From positions 1 through 5,571 of the forward strand of contig JARGOW010000285.1 in assembly GCA_029212955.1 (NCBI GenBank): 5,571 nt of DNA, written 5' to 3'. The position numbers and the translations under genes were made by a program. Position 1 is the first letter of the stretch. The number at the start of each line of letters is the position of its first letter. A model generated the notes under the pieces. It searched no databases. It saw nothing but the letters and a program-made list of their open reading frames with translations, and was not told the origin of the DNA. This stretch comes from Planctomycetota bacterium (lineage in GTDB: Bacteria > Planctomycetota > UBA1135 > GCA-002686595). Below, piece after piece: positions 1-5,571 of this stretch.

Positions 1-1235
1 ATGGCCAATCCTCCCAAATTCATGACCCAGGCGCTCTTGGTCATGGCACTGGAACCGCCACCATTGCCGCGCAACCACGAGAAGGCTGTCAGAAGGAAGC
101 CCAATAGGAAGAAGTACAAGGCCCGGTAGAAGAAGTCGAAACGGTAGAAGTCGACCTCCATACCAATCCGTGCGTATTCTCCCCGGTCCTGGGCCCGAGC
201 ATGGAGAAGGCCCGCAATGCGAATCGCTTCCGTGGAAAAAGTCGAACCATCCATGCGCGCCGAGAAGGCGGAACCCAGGGCTTCCAGAGCCGGTAGGTTG
301 GCCATGGCGTCGGGATCCCCTGCCAAACAAGCCTCGATCAAGTCAGGCCACGCATACCACTCGGGATTGGACTCGGAATCACTTGTAGGCGGGAACATCG
401 CCAATCCGCCGTAGTTGCGGTGGCGCAGTTGCTCCAAAGTTCCGATGAGGCTTTTCCAGCTGGGATCGATGGTCCCCTGGTTGGTGCTTTGGGCCACACG
501 AACTTTGATCTCAGCGGACTGGGAAAGCCACTGGGGAAGTTCGGGGTCGGAACCCGAGAACATACCCGAAAGGGCCGGCACCGCCTGGGCTGGAAGCTTG
601 TAGCCACCGAAATTGGCCACACGCAATAGATCCTCCAGTTCGAGGAAGTTGCGCGAAAGCGTCAGCATTTGTCGCTCGACCGTGCTGCGCTGCTTGCTGT
701 CCTTGCGACTCGCTTCCTGCGCCTTGATCATCAAGGCGGAGCGCACGGTGAGGATCTCGTTGTAGCTGTAGTGATCGCGTTTTTCCTTGCCTACCACATT
801 CAGGCCGAGGGCAACGGTCACGTCCTTGAGGTCCACGACAAAGCACGGGTACTCACTGGCTTGCTCGGGGAAAAAGATGCAGTCCAGCATCCACCCGATC
901 GGGGTCAGTTTGTCCTCGGGTGCGAAACCGGTGGTCTGGATTCCACGCTTGCCGTTGTAGCGCAGCAATTTGAACCCGGCCATCGTGTCCAAGGGCTTGA
1001 TTCGGCCGCCTTCTTGAATGGCCAATCGCGCCCAGGCATCCAGAACCTCAGACGAGTATTCAAAGGTGCGCTTGGGGTAGTTTTCCGCCGGGCCGTGGGT
1101 CACTCCCGGGCCATGATTGTGGCCCGTATGGTCGTTGGGATCTTGATTGACTTGCCCGGTTGCGGGTCCTGCGGCCCACAGGCCAAGCAGGACCAGAAAT
1201 CCTAGCAGGTTCGGACGCATGTTTTTGAAGACCAT
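1..1235 (-). CDS. ResC/CcsA-type cytochrome c biogenesis protein, N-terminal part (cut by left edge)
   Basis: The frame is open from ATG 1235 to the window edge, 411 complete codons without a stop, so the C-terminal part is missing. Residues 7-27 form a signal peptide or first membrane segment (likely cleavage after ATG, residues 25-27). A His/Gly-rich stretch follows (H36, H39, H41, H47). GRIKPLDT at residues 77-84 matches the motif at the start of the exported region of large ResC/CcsA proteins. Residues about 366-388 (YRFDFFYRALYFFLLGFLL) are a membrane helix preceded by the usual FYR-type sequence, where the multi-helix CcsA part should begin. In system II maturation such proteins bind heme with ResB and present it to apocytochrome c outside the membrane; the WWD heme domain would lie beyond the edge. 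GGAGG at 1250-1246, 10 nt before ATG 1235, supports this start; Met at 1220 has no ribosome site. The gene begins 2 bp after the resB stop. The family call rests on motif, architecture and position next to resB. Confidence 0.8.
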   Translation of the reverse strand, partial: MVFKNMRPNLLGFLVLLGLWAAGPATGQVNQDPNDHTGHNHGPGVTHGPAENYPKRTFEYSSEVLDAWARLAIQEGGRIKPLDTMAGFKLLRYNGKRGIQTTGFAPEDKLTPIGWMLDCIFFPEQASEYPCFVVDLKDVTVALGLNVVGKEKRDHYSYNEILTVRSALMIKAQEASRKDSKQRSTVERQMLTLSRNFLELEDLLRVANFGGYKLPAQAVPALSGMFSGSDPELPQWLSQSAEIKVRVAQSTNQGTIDPSWKSLIGTLEQLRHRNYGGLAMFPPTSDSESNPEWYAWPDLIEACLAGDPDAMANLPALEALGSAFSARMDGSTFSTEAIRIAGLLHARAQDRGEYARIGMEVDFYRFDFFYRALYFFLLGFLLTAFSWLRGNGGGSSAMTKSAWVMNLGGLA

Positions 1236-1237
1236 GA

Positions 1238-2434
1238 TTACGCCACCTCCCCACGCGCGGCATCGCGCATTTTACTTTGCTTATTGAGATAACCCCGGAG
1301 ACGCTGACCAAAGGTGATCAGCATGCCGAGAGCAATGACCCAGCACGAGTACTCAGGCCACTTGTCCGAGGGGTTGCGAACCACCGCAAAGGTGGAGAAC
1401 AACGGAGTGCCCGGGGGAGCGTCGGCGGGGCCCCAGCTGGATTGGAACATAACGAGTCCGTTCTCCCGGAGCGGTTCATTCATGGAGATGTGCACGGGTC
1501 GACGATCGTCTCCCTCGATACGCAGCACATCGCTGGAGAACACACTGGCGATTCGGGTTCGCGGGTGCTCCTTCTTCGTGAAGGTCTCCAGTTGAACTTC
1601 AAAAGGAAGGGGGTATCGCTCGCGGCGCAGTTGCAAGGAGAACGGTCGCCCATCCCATTCCACAACAAACGGAACGGAAGTTCTGCCCCATAGAATTCCT
1701 GTGGAACCTTCGGTGCCAACGGACGAGTCCTTGGGCACCACGGTGGCGAAGACCGTGGCGAAGTTGCCTCCGGATTCGGGATTCAGTTTGTGCTCCTGGA
1801 TGGCAAACCCGTCCACAACCGGGAACCTGGAGTTCCAACGCGGCCCCTTGGGCATGACAGAGGCATTGGGCACAAAATATTGCAAGTGAACATCGAAGGG
1901 CAATCCCTCGCCGCTCAGAACACGAACATCATCGCCCTCCAGTGAGCGCACGACTTTGTCTCCAGCCGCCCACTCGTTGTTCGAAGAATCCCCCTGTACG
2001 TCGATGACTGCGACCTCCCAAAAGTCATAGCTGACAAAGTCCGAGGCCTTCTGCCCTTCGTACAAGGTTACGTGGCCTTCGATTCCGCCCATCATTTTGA
2101 CCAGGCCGGCCAAGAGCAGAAATGCGATGCCCCCGTGCACGATCAAGACGCCTAGGGTGCGCTTGGATTTGCGCATGCGAACAAAGCCCCCAACGAACAG
2201 GTTGATCGCCAGGAGAATCATCAGTGTCAGCGCACCCGGCAAGGGGATGGCCAAGGGACCCACGTGGTGAATCACACCGTACGAATTGAAGTACTTCTCT
2301 TGGGCGGAGAAGAGGCCCTCTTCCGCCGACTGGATCGTGCCCAAGAAGGTCAGGATAAACAGCCCGACCAGGAGCGCGGTGCATAGGCCAAAGGAGCCAA
2401 AGATCCGCACAAAAAGGTTGTTGGTTTTCTTCAT
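1238..2434 (-). CDS. resB: ResB/Ccs1-family cytochrome c biogenesis protein
   Basis: The 398-aa protein has four membrane segments at about residues 12-33, 66-86, 94-115 and 363-380, with a large exported domain between the third and fourth, as in the ResB/Ccs1 family. Family hallmarks are visible: an LGT turn after helix 1 (31-33), the AQEKYFNS stretch (44-51), a histidine in helix 3 (H100), H121 just after it, and near the C-terminus MNEPLRENG followed by FQSSW (318-334) and VVRNP (351-355) before the last helix. With ResC it forms the system II heme delivery and ligation complex for c-type cytochromes. The start is ATG 2434, which overlaps the lipoprotein stop as ATGA and has GGGAG at 2447-2443 with 8 nt spacing. 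A GTG at 2449 would add five residues but lies inside that ribosome site's neighbourhood and is less likely. Length is short for the family, because some members exceed 500 aa, but no expected part is absent. Confidence 0.9.
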   Translation of the reverse strand: MKKTNNLFVRIFGSFGLCTALLVGLFILTFLGTIQSAEEGLFSAQEKYFNSYGVIHHVGPLAIPLPGALTLMILLAINLFVGGFVRMRKSKRTLGVLIVHGGIAFLLLAGLVKMMGGIEGHVTLYEGQKASDFVSYDFWEVAVIDVQGDSSNNEWAAGDKVVRSLEGDDVRVLSGEGLPFDVHLQYFVPNASVMPKGPRWNSRFPVVDGFAIQEHKLNPESGGNFATVFATVVPKDSSVGTEGSTGILWGRTSVPFVVEWDGRPFSLQLRRERYPLPFEVQLETFTKKEHPRTRIASVFSSDVLRIEGDDRRPVHISMNEPLRENGLVMFQSSWGPADAPPGTPLFSTFAVVRNPSDKWPEYSCWVIALGMLITFGQRLRGYLNKQSKMRDAARGEVA

Positions 2435-3579
2435 TGGGAGGACTCCCACTTAAGGCTGGCAACGAAGGCTCTCACGTCCGCTTCCAGGGGTGCCGTGGCG
2501 GCGGTCGGTCCGACCACTTTCACGAAGAGTGTTTCCTTTTGGCCTTCGACGATGACGGCGAACATGGTGTCGCCATCGCCTTTGGCTTCCCCGCCCATTC
2601 CGGTATATGCGCCCATGAGATGGACCCAGAACGCCGATTGTCCAAGGCAGTCGATGCGTTCGCCTTCCAGAAGTTGGGCTTCGGGCAGGGGATTCAATCC
2701 CAATTGATCCCGCCACCGATTGATGTTGGCAGGCACACCTCCAGCGGCACCTCCCAACACGGTGACGGACAGGTCCACGCCCCCGGGAAGGTCAAAGCCC
2801 AAAAGGCGCATTTGCCTGGGTGCCTGCTGGGTCCATCCGTCGGGCACCTGGTGGAGCAATTCGCGGTCGGCATTGGCCATGTCCGCTTTGCTGGGGGCTC
2901 CGGGGAAGGTGAGTGATTTAACGAAGGCATCGAAGTTGGGTTTTTCCTGGTCGATCACGTCCTTGGGCCCCACCATTTTAAGGAAGACCATGGTGTTGTC
3001 TTGCTGGACGATCAAACCCACCAGGGAACCCTCGGCAATTTCTCCCCCACCCATGCCATCGGAGAAGGGGCCACTCGCTTCCACTCGCACCGCATCCAGT
3101 GCGAACAGTTCGGTTGTGGGCAGGGCCTTGATTTGTTCGGGCGTCATCGGGTCCGCTCCAAATTGGCTGAGCCAACGGTTCACGTTGTCAGCGATTCCAC
3201 CAGCCCTGCCGGGAAGTGCGGCCAGATAGCAGGAGGCATCCTCGCGACCCGCGACCTTTAGGTTGAGCAACCGAAGATCCGTGGGATCGTTTAGAACCCA
3301 GCCCTCGGGTAGGTCGTACACGAAGCGGGGAGCTGTTGGGGCCATTCCGGCGCCGTGTCCACTGTGGGGTTCGGCTGCTTGGCGAGGCCCAAAGCGCTCC
3401 ACGCTGGTGGTACTCACGCCTGTCCATTCGGGACGGCCCAGGTCGGTTTGGGCCCGGCGCTCCATGGTCGCTTGCTCGCCCACGCCACCGCAGGCGGCCA
3501 TCAGGCCAACCAGCCCCAAGGAAAAGGCGTACTGGAACGCCCATTTGGCCCGATTTGCTTCACTTTTGAACGTGCACAT
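2431..3579 (-). CDS. Putative lipoprotein with tandem-duplicated domain, coupled to resB
   Basis: The 382-aa protein starts with a charged N-terminus, a hydrophobic core (about 14-29) and a lipobox LMAAC, giving a probable lipidated Cys30. A low-complexity linker with PHSGHG (71-76) precedes two copies of a domain of about 140 residues, at 86-225 and 240-378. Shared positions are LPEGW/VPDGW, LRLL/MRLL, AGGIADNVNRW/AGGVPANINRW, a DGMGG/TGMGG turn, a VFLKMVGP/LFVKVVGP strand and FVKSLTF/FVASLKW at the end. I do not recognise a defined function; similar proteins are, as I recall, found near cytochrome c biogenesis genes in Planctomycetota. It is probably anchored on the outer face of the inner membrane or in the outer membrane. 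Its stop overlaps the resB start (ATGA), which suggests a role linked to cytochrome maturation or respiration. ATG 3579 is the only usual start codon upstream of the signal peptide before an in-frame stop, yet it is preceded by CCCCC and has no good ribosome site. Confidence 0.8.
   Translation of the reverse strand: MCTFKSEANRAKWAFQYAFSLGLVGLMAACGGVGEQATMERRAQTDLGRPEWTGVSTTSVERFGPRQAAEPHSGHGAGMAPTAPRFVYDLPEGWVLNDPTDLRLLNLKVAGREDASCYLAALPGRAGGIADNVNRWLSQFGADPMTPEQIKALPTTELFALDAVRVEASGPFSDGMGGGEIAEGSLVGLIVQQDNTMVFLKMVGPKDVIDQEKPNFDAFVKSLTFPGAPSKADMANADRELLHQVPDGWTQQAPRQMRLLGFDLPGGVDLSVTVLGGAAGGVPANINRWRDQLGLNPLPEAQLLEGERIDCLGQSAFWVHLMGAYTGMGGEAKGDGDTMFAVIVEGQKETLFVKVVGPTAATAPLEADVRAFVASLKWESSQ
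2446..3324 (-). repeat. Intragenic tandem domain duplication in the lipoprotein gene
   Basis: Codons 86-225 (3324-2905) and 240-378 (2862-2446) encode two clearly alignable copies of one domain, separated by a 14-residue linker. The best conserved block is AGG followed by NVNRW in copy 1 (127-136) and NINRW in copy 2 (279-289). The GMGG turn and the FLKMVGP/FVKVVGP strand are at matching distances. The copies are diverged at protein level, so the duplication is old and not a recent DNA repeat. Confidence 0.8.
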
Positions 3580-3602
3580 GGGGGTATGGAAACCTTTTGA
3601 AT

Positions 3603-3622
3603 GGGAGGAATCAATCCCTCCC
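3603..3622 (-). repeat. GGGAGG/CCTCCC inverted repeat upstream of the lipoprotein gene
   Basis: A 6-bp GC-rich stem (GGGAGG with CCTCCC) encloses an 8-nt loop. In the minus-strand RNA it would end 23 nt before the lipoprotein ATG. The 5' arm resembles a strong Shine-Dalgarno sequence but is about 37 nt from the ATG, too far to serve it directly. It may be a 5'-leader structure, or part of a weak terminator lacking a U-tract. Confidence 0.4.
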
Positions 3623-3640
3623 GGGACTTCCCGAACGACC

Positions 3641-3658
3641 TCTTGCTATTGGGCAAGA
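3641..3658 (-). repeat. Inverted repeat just after the prenyl synthase gene
   Basis: A perfect 6-bp stem (TCTTGC paired with GCAAGA) with a 6-nt loop begins 15 nt after the stop of the prenyl synthase. The stem has only three G-C pairs and there is no following U-tract on the transcribed strand, so it could be a weak 3'-end stabiliser or chance. Confidence 0.35.
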
Positions 3659-3673
3659 CCGGGGCTTCGGGGG

Positions 3674-4669
3674 CTATTTTTGACGGCTAGCCACGTATTC
3701 GGTGATTTGGATGAGACTCCTGCGTGCGGTGGTATCCGGCAGGGTCATGAGACGTTGTAAGGCCTGGGTTAGTAGCCCATGGGCGCGTTGTTTTGCGTGG
3801 GCGATTCCCGGTTCGAGATCGCATGCCGACCTTAAGGCATCCATACGAGAACCCGTACAAGGATCCCGGAAGGCGCTTTCAATGGCCTTGCGGCCGGCAG
3901 CATCGGCGTTGGCGTACACGTGCAATACGGGCAGGGTGACCTTTCCGTCCTCCACATCATTGCCCACACTTTTGCCCACAACCGACGCCTCCCCAGTCAG
4001 ATCGAGCACATCGTCGATAATCTGAAACGCCAATCCCAAATCCTCGCCAAACCCGCGCATCATTCGTGCCTGTTCTGAGGCAGGTTCCTCCGGGGAATCA
4101 GGGTAACGCGCACCCAACTCGCATGCGGCGGCATACAGCTCCGCGGTCTTGGCTGAGGCCACCCCTTCGTACTCCTGTTGGCTCATTCCGAAATCATATC
4201 GGCGGGCCGCTTGCTCCAATTCGCCGGCGCAAATGCGCTGGGCGCCCATGGAAAGCACCCTGGCAGCCAGATTCGAGCTCAAGCAGGTGGAGAGGTGGAA
4301 GGCGCGGCTGTAGAGCATGTCCCCCATCAGAATGGCGGTTTGCTCGTCCCAAACCACATGCACACTGGGCAGGTTGCGACGGACGTCAGCCCCATCCAAC
4401 ACATCGTCGTGCACGAGGGTGGCCAGGTGGATCAACTCAAGAACGGCGGCCACTTTGGGGTGCTCGTCGGTCAGGCGCCCGGTGGCTTGGCCGCAGAGCA
4501 AGACCATGGCTGCGCGCAATTCCTTCCCGCGGAACCGGGCCACGTGGGCGGTACGCTCCCCCACCAAGCCCTCGGTGGAAAGGGCCTCAATTAGCACCTG
4601 GCGCATCCGTTCCAGATCCGCTTGCACGGGGGCCAGTAATTCTTCAAGGGAGAAGGTGGTTGGACTCAT
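3674..4669 (-). CDS. ispB: Long-chain trans-polyprenyl diphosphate synthase (octaprenyl/heptaprenyl type)
   Basis: The enzyme condenses isopentenyl diphosphate onto an allylic diphosphate in the cytoplasm; the product most likely becomes the side chain of menaquinone or ubiquinone. The 331-aa length is normal. The first aspartate-rich motif is HDDVLD (D88, D89, D92) followed by R97 R98; K174 T175 is the substrate-binding KT pair; the second motif is FQIIDDVLD (D219, D220, D223); GKSVGNDVEDGKVTLP spans 232-247. The fifth residue before the first motif is alanine (A83), not an aromatic, which favours a long-chain product over farnesyl or geranylgeranyl diphosphate. The early GKRLRP motif reads GKELRA here (48-53), with Lys49 and Arg52 kept. 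The start ATG 4669 overlaps the mobA stop (ATGA), with GAGGA at 4683-4679 and 9 nt spacing. The symbol ispB is by family similarity; exact chain length (hence ispB versus hepT or similar) cannot be read from sequence. Confidence 0.9.
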   Translation of the reverse strand: MSPTTFSLEELLAPVQADLERMRQVLIEALSTEGLVGERTAHVARFRGKELRAAMVLLCGQATGRLTDEHPKVAAVLELIHLATLVHDDVLDGADVRRNLPSVHVVWDEQTAILMGDMLYSRAFHLSTCLSSNLAARVLSMGAQRICAGELEQAARRYDFGMSQQEYEGVASAKTAELYAAACELGARYPDSPEEPASEQARMMRGFGEDLGLAFQIIDDVLDLTGEASVVGKSVGNDVEDGKVTLPVLHVYANADAAGRKAIESAFRDPCTGSRMDALRSACDLEPGIAHAKQRAHGLLTQALQRLMTLPDTTARRSLIQITEYVASRQK

Positions 4670-5325
4670 GACTGGGTATCCTCGATAGCTTCGTCGGGCG
4701 TATTCCCGCTCTCCGTAGTGCCTTGGAATTTATGCCAATCCTCTGGATGGTTGAGATTGGCAAAAAGATCCGTGAATCCTTCGGGAAGGGGCAGCCATCG
4801 GACGCCATCTGGGTTCGAGGGCTCGTCGGTTCCCAAGAAGCTGGTCATGCGGCGGCGCCCGGATTGAACCGCCGCGTCCACACGCGCGAGCCAATCCTTG
4901 TGGTAGAGCGCGAAGAGCGGTTCAGGTGTTTCGGGAGTGCCGTACAGAATCGCCCGGTCCCCCACCTCAACGGCTCGCAATAGACCTCGGATGCTATCTG
5001 CGCTTAAGGCGGGCAGATCGCAGGCCACAATCAAAACCCAAGGGGTAGAACTATGGCGCAGAACCGCCTGCAGGCCGCCGATCGGCCCCATACCGGGCTC
5101 CGCATCCAAAATGCAATCCAGCCCCATATCCCCATAACGCTCTTCGGAACCCGTACTCAAGAACACACGCCCAACATGGGGCTCCAACAAATCATGGGCA
5201 TGCTGAAGCAAGGACTTGCCCCGATGAATGAGCAGGGCCTTGTCCTCGCCCATACGGCGGCTCATTCCACCGCAAAAGACAACCCCGGTCACCTCAGCGG
5301 CTGCGAGTCCCGGCGCCTTTTCCAT
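4666..5325 (-). CDS. mobA: Molybdenum cofactor guanylyltransferase MobA
   Basis: MobA joins GMP from GTP to molybdopterin-bound molybdenum, giving the guanine dinucleotide cofactor of DMSO-reductase-family enzymes. The 219-aa product shows the nucleotide-binding loop CGGMSRRMGEDKALL (18-32), the GPIGGL segment (80-85), the metal-binding VACDLP (100-105, D103), a PLFALYHKD block (136-144) and the C-terminal NLNHPEDW (190-197), all in the usual order of the family. The loop begins FCGG where Escherichia coli has LAGG, a variation I regard as harmless. ATG 5325 lies 25 bp after the tatA stop. An in-frame GTG at 5334 is an alternative, adding three residues; it has AGGGG at 5346-5342 with 7 nt spacing, whereas ATG is 16 nt from that site, so GTG may be the true start. 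The frame stays open further upstream into tatA, but that part is an overlap artefact. Confidence 0.9.
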   Translation of the reverse strand: MEKAPGLAAAEVTGVVFCGGMSRRMGEDKALLIHRGKSLLQHAHDLLEPHVGRVFLSTGSEERYGDMGLDCILDAEPGMGPIGGLQAVLRHSSTPWVLIVACDLPALSADSIRGLLRAVEVGDRAILYGTPETPEPLFALYHKDWLARVDAAVQSGRRRMTSFLGTDEPSNPDGVRWLPLPEGFTDLFANLNHPEDWHKFQGTTESGNTPDEAIEDTQS

Positions 5326-5331
5326 GTGATC

Positions 5332-5346
5332 CACAGCGACGCCCCT
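5332..5346 (-). promoter_or_regulatory. Ribosome binding site favouring a GTG start for mobA
   Basis: On the minus strand AGGGG (5346-5342) is followed after 7 nt by GTG (5334-5332), in frame with mobA. The ATG at 5325 is 16 nt away from the same site and has no other good one, so the spacing argues for GTG. Homologues rarely help, since the difference is three residues ahead of a poorly conserved N-terminus. Confidence 0.45.
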
Positions 5347-5350
5347 GGTC

Positions 5351-5557
5351 TCAATCGTCCTTGGGCGGATCTCCGCCGTCGATCTTGGGCGAATCGTCGG
5401 GACTGTCGTCCTTGATACCCTTCTTGAATTGGGTGATGCTGCTGCCCATGGCGCGGGCCAATTCGGGCAGCTTCCGGCCTCCGAAGAGCACCAGTACAAT
5501 CAGAAGGACAGGTAGCATTTCCTGCCACCCGATCATTGCGAAGGGAATGTGATTCAT
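5351..5557 (-). CDS. tatA: Sec-independent (twin-arginine) translocase subunit TatA/TatE
   Basis: TatA subunits assemble around TatC (TatBC) to move folded proteins with twin-arginine signal peptides across the cytoplasmic membrane. The 68-aa protein has the standard layout: IGWQE before a single membrane helix (about 12-26), the FGG hinge (25-27), the KLPELARAMG amphipathic helix start (29-38), QFKKGIK (43-49), and a hydrophilic acidic tail rich in D, P and K. Length and the short tail fit TatA/TatE rather than the longer TatB. No tatC is visible in the window. ATG 5557 is used as start; only 14 bp upstream are visible and they hold no clear Shine-Dalgarno site, and a second Met at residue 8 (5536) is not better placed. 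mobA follows directly, fitting a shared role in making and exporting molybdoenzymes. Confidence 0.92.
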   Translation of the reverse strand: MNHIPFAMIGWQEMLPVLLIVLVLFGGRKLPELARAMGSSITQFKKGIKDDSPDDSPKIDGGDPPKDD

Positions 5558-5571
5558 GTCGCGATACGCTT

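Larger units (their letters stand above)
3580..3673 (-). other. Intergenic gap between the two gene blocks
   Basis: This 94-bp stretch lies between the stop of the prenyl synthase and the start of the lipoprotein gene and is the only gap over 30 bp in the window. It carries two inverted repeats, listed separately. Neither is followed by a T-run, so a classical intrinsic terminator is not supported. A TTGATT on the minus strand (3615-3610) has no good -10 partner at the right distance; a promoter located here would give an almost leaderless lipoprotein transcript. Whether the left block is read through from tatA-mobA-ispB or has its own promoter cannot be settled from the sequence. Confidence 0.5.

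Noticed and set aside
669..1205. 178-codon plus-strand open frame
   Set aside because: It lies wholly opposite the ResC-type gene, whose frame shows a signal peptide, the GRIKPLDT motif and a membrane helix. The plus-strand product shows no recognisable motif.
2720..3229. 169-codon plus-strand open frame
   Set aside because: It is antisense to the duplicated-domain lipoprotein, whose two matching domain copies prove which frame is coding.
3585..3615. Possible sigma70-type promoter (TTGATT) before the lipoprotein gene
   Set aside because: No acceptable -10 hexamer occurs at 16-18 bp; candidates such as TTCCAT match poorly and would place the transcript start practically on the ATG.
3603..3658. 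Intrinsic terminator after the prenyl synthase
   Set aside because: Two short stems exist, but neither is followed by a run of U in the minus-strand RNA.
4066..4671. 201-codon plus-strand open frame rich in Arg, Pro, Trp and Gly
   Set aside because: Its composition is typical of the antisense of a GC-rich gene, and it sits opposite the prenyl synthase with all catalytic motifs intact.
5326..5499. N-terminal extension of mobA by 58 codons inside tatA
   Set aside because: The extension is Arg/Ser/Pro-rich out-of-frame tatA sequence; the MobA fold begins just after ATG 5325, and the family length fits 219-222 aa.
1..5571. Mobile element, CRISPR array, tRNA/rRNA gene, toxin-antitoxin or defence system
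   Set aside because: No spaced direct repeats, transposase motifs or RNA-gene hallmarks were seen, and almost all of the sequence is taken up by six co-directional genes of recognisable or lipoprotein type.

Overview
The window reads as a GC-rich bacterial chromosome segment in which every gene lies on the minus strand, so the order of reading is from the right edge to the left. It carries six genes: tatA, mobA, a trans-polyprenyl diphosphate synthase (ispB-like), a lipoprotein with a duplicated domain, resB (system II cytochrome c biogenesis) and a resC/ccsA-type gene cut by the left edge. The architecture of the last gene (signal peptide, about 330-residue exported N-terminal region with a GRIKPLDT motif, then the membrane part) and the lipoprotein family resemble what I know from Planctomycetota and related groups. 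That assignment is an inference, and a Bacteroidota-like or other deep lineage is not excluded.

Right block (5557 to 3674): tatA (68 aa), mobA (about 219-222 aa) 16-25 bp downstream, and the prenyl synthase (331 aa), whose ATG overlaps the mobA stop as ATGA. These are packed as one transcription unit. The beginning of the unit lies close to or beyond the right edge; only 14 bp upstream of tatA are visible.

Gap (3673 to 3580): 94 bp, the only sizeable non-coding stretch. It contains two short inverted repeats but no U-tract and no convincing promoter.

Left block (3579 to beyond 1): a 382-aa lipoprotein, resB overlapping its stop by ATGA, and the resC-type gene starting 2 bp after the resB stop. 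The resC gene is open for 411 complete codons to the left edge, and its heme-handling CcsA core lies outside the window.

Together the genes serve respiratory-chain assembly. ResB and ResC carry heme across the membrane and attach it to apocytochromes c. The prenyl synthase most likely makes the quinone (menaquinone or ubiquinone) side chain. MobA finishes the molybdenum guanine dinucleotide cofactor, and TatA helps export folded, cofactor-loaded proteins, molybdoenzymes being classic Tat clients. I see no mobile element, CRISPR array, RNA gene or defence system, and nothing that amounts to a new system. The most notable less-explained item is the duplicated-domain lipoprotein translationally coupled to resB.
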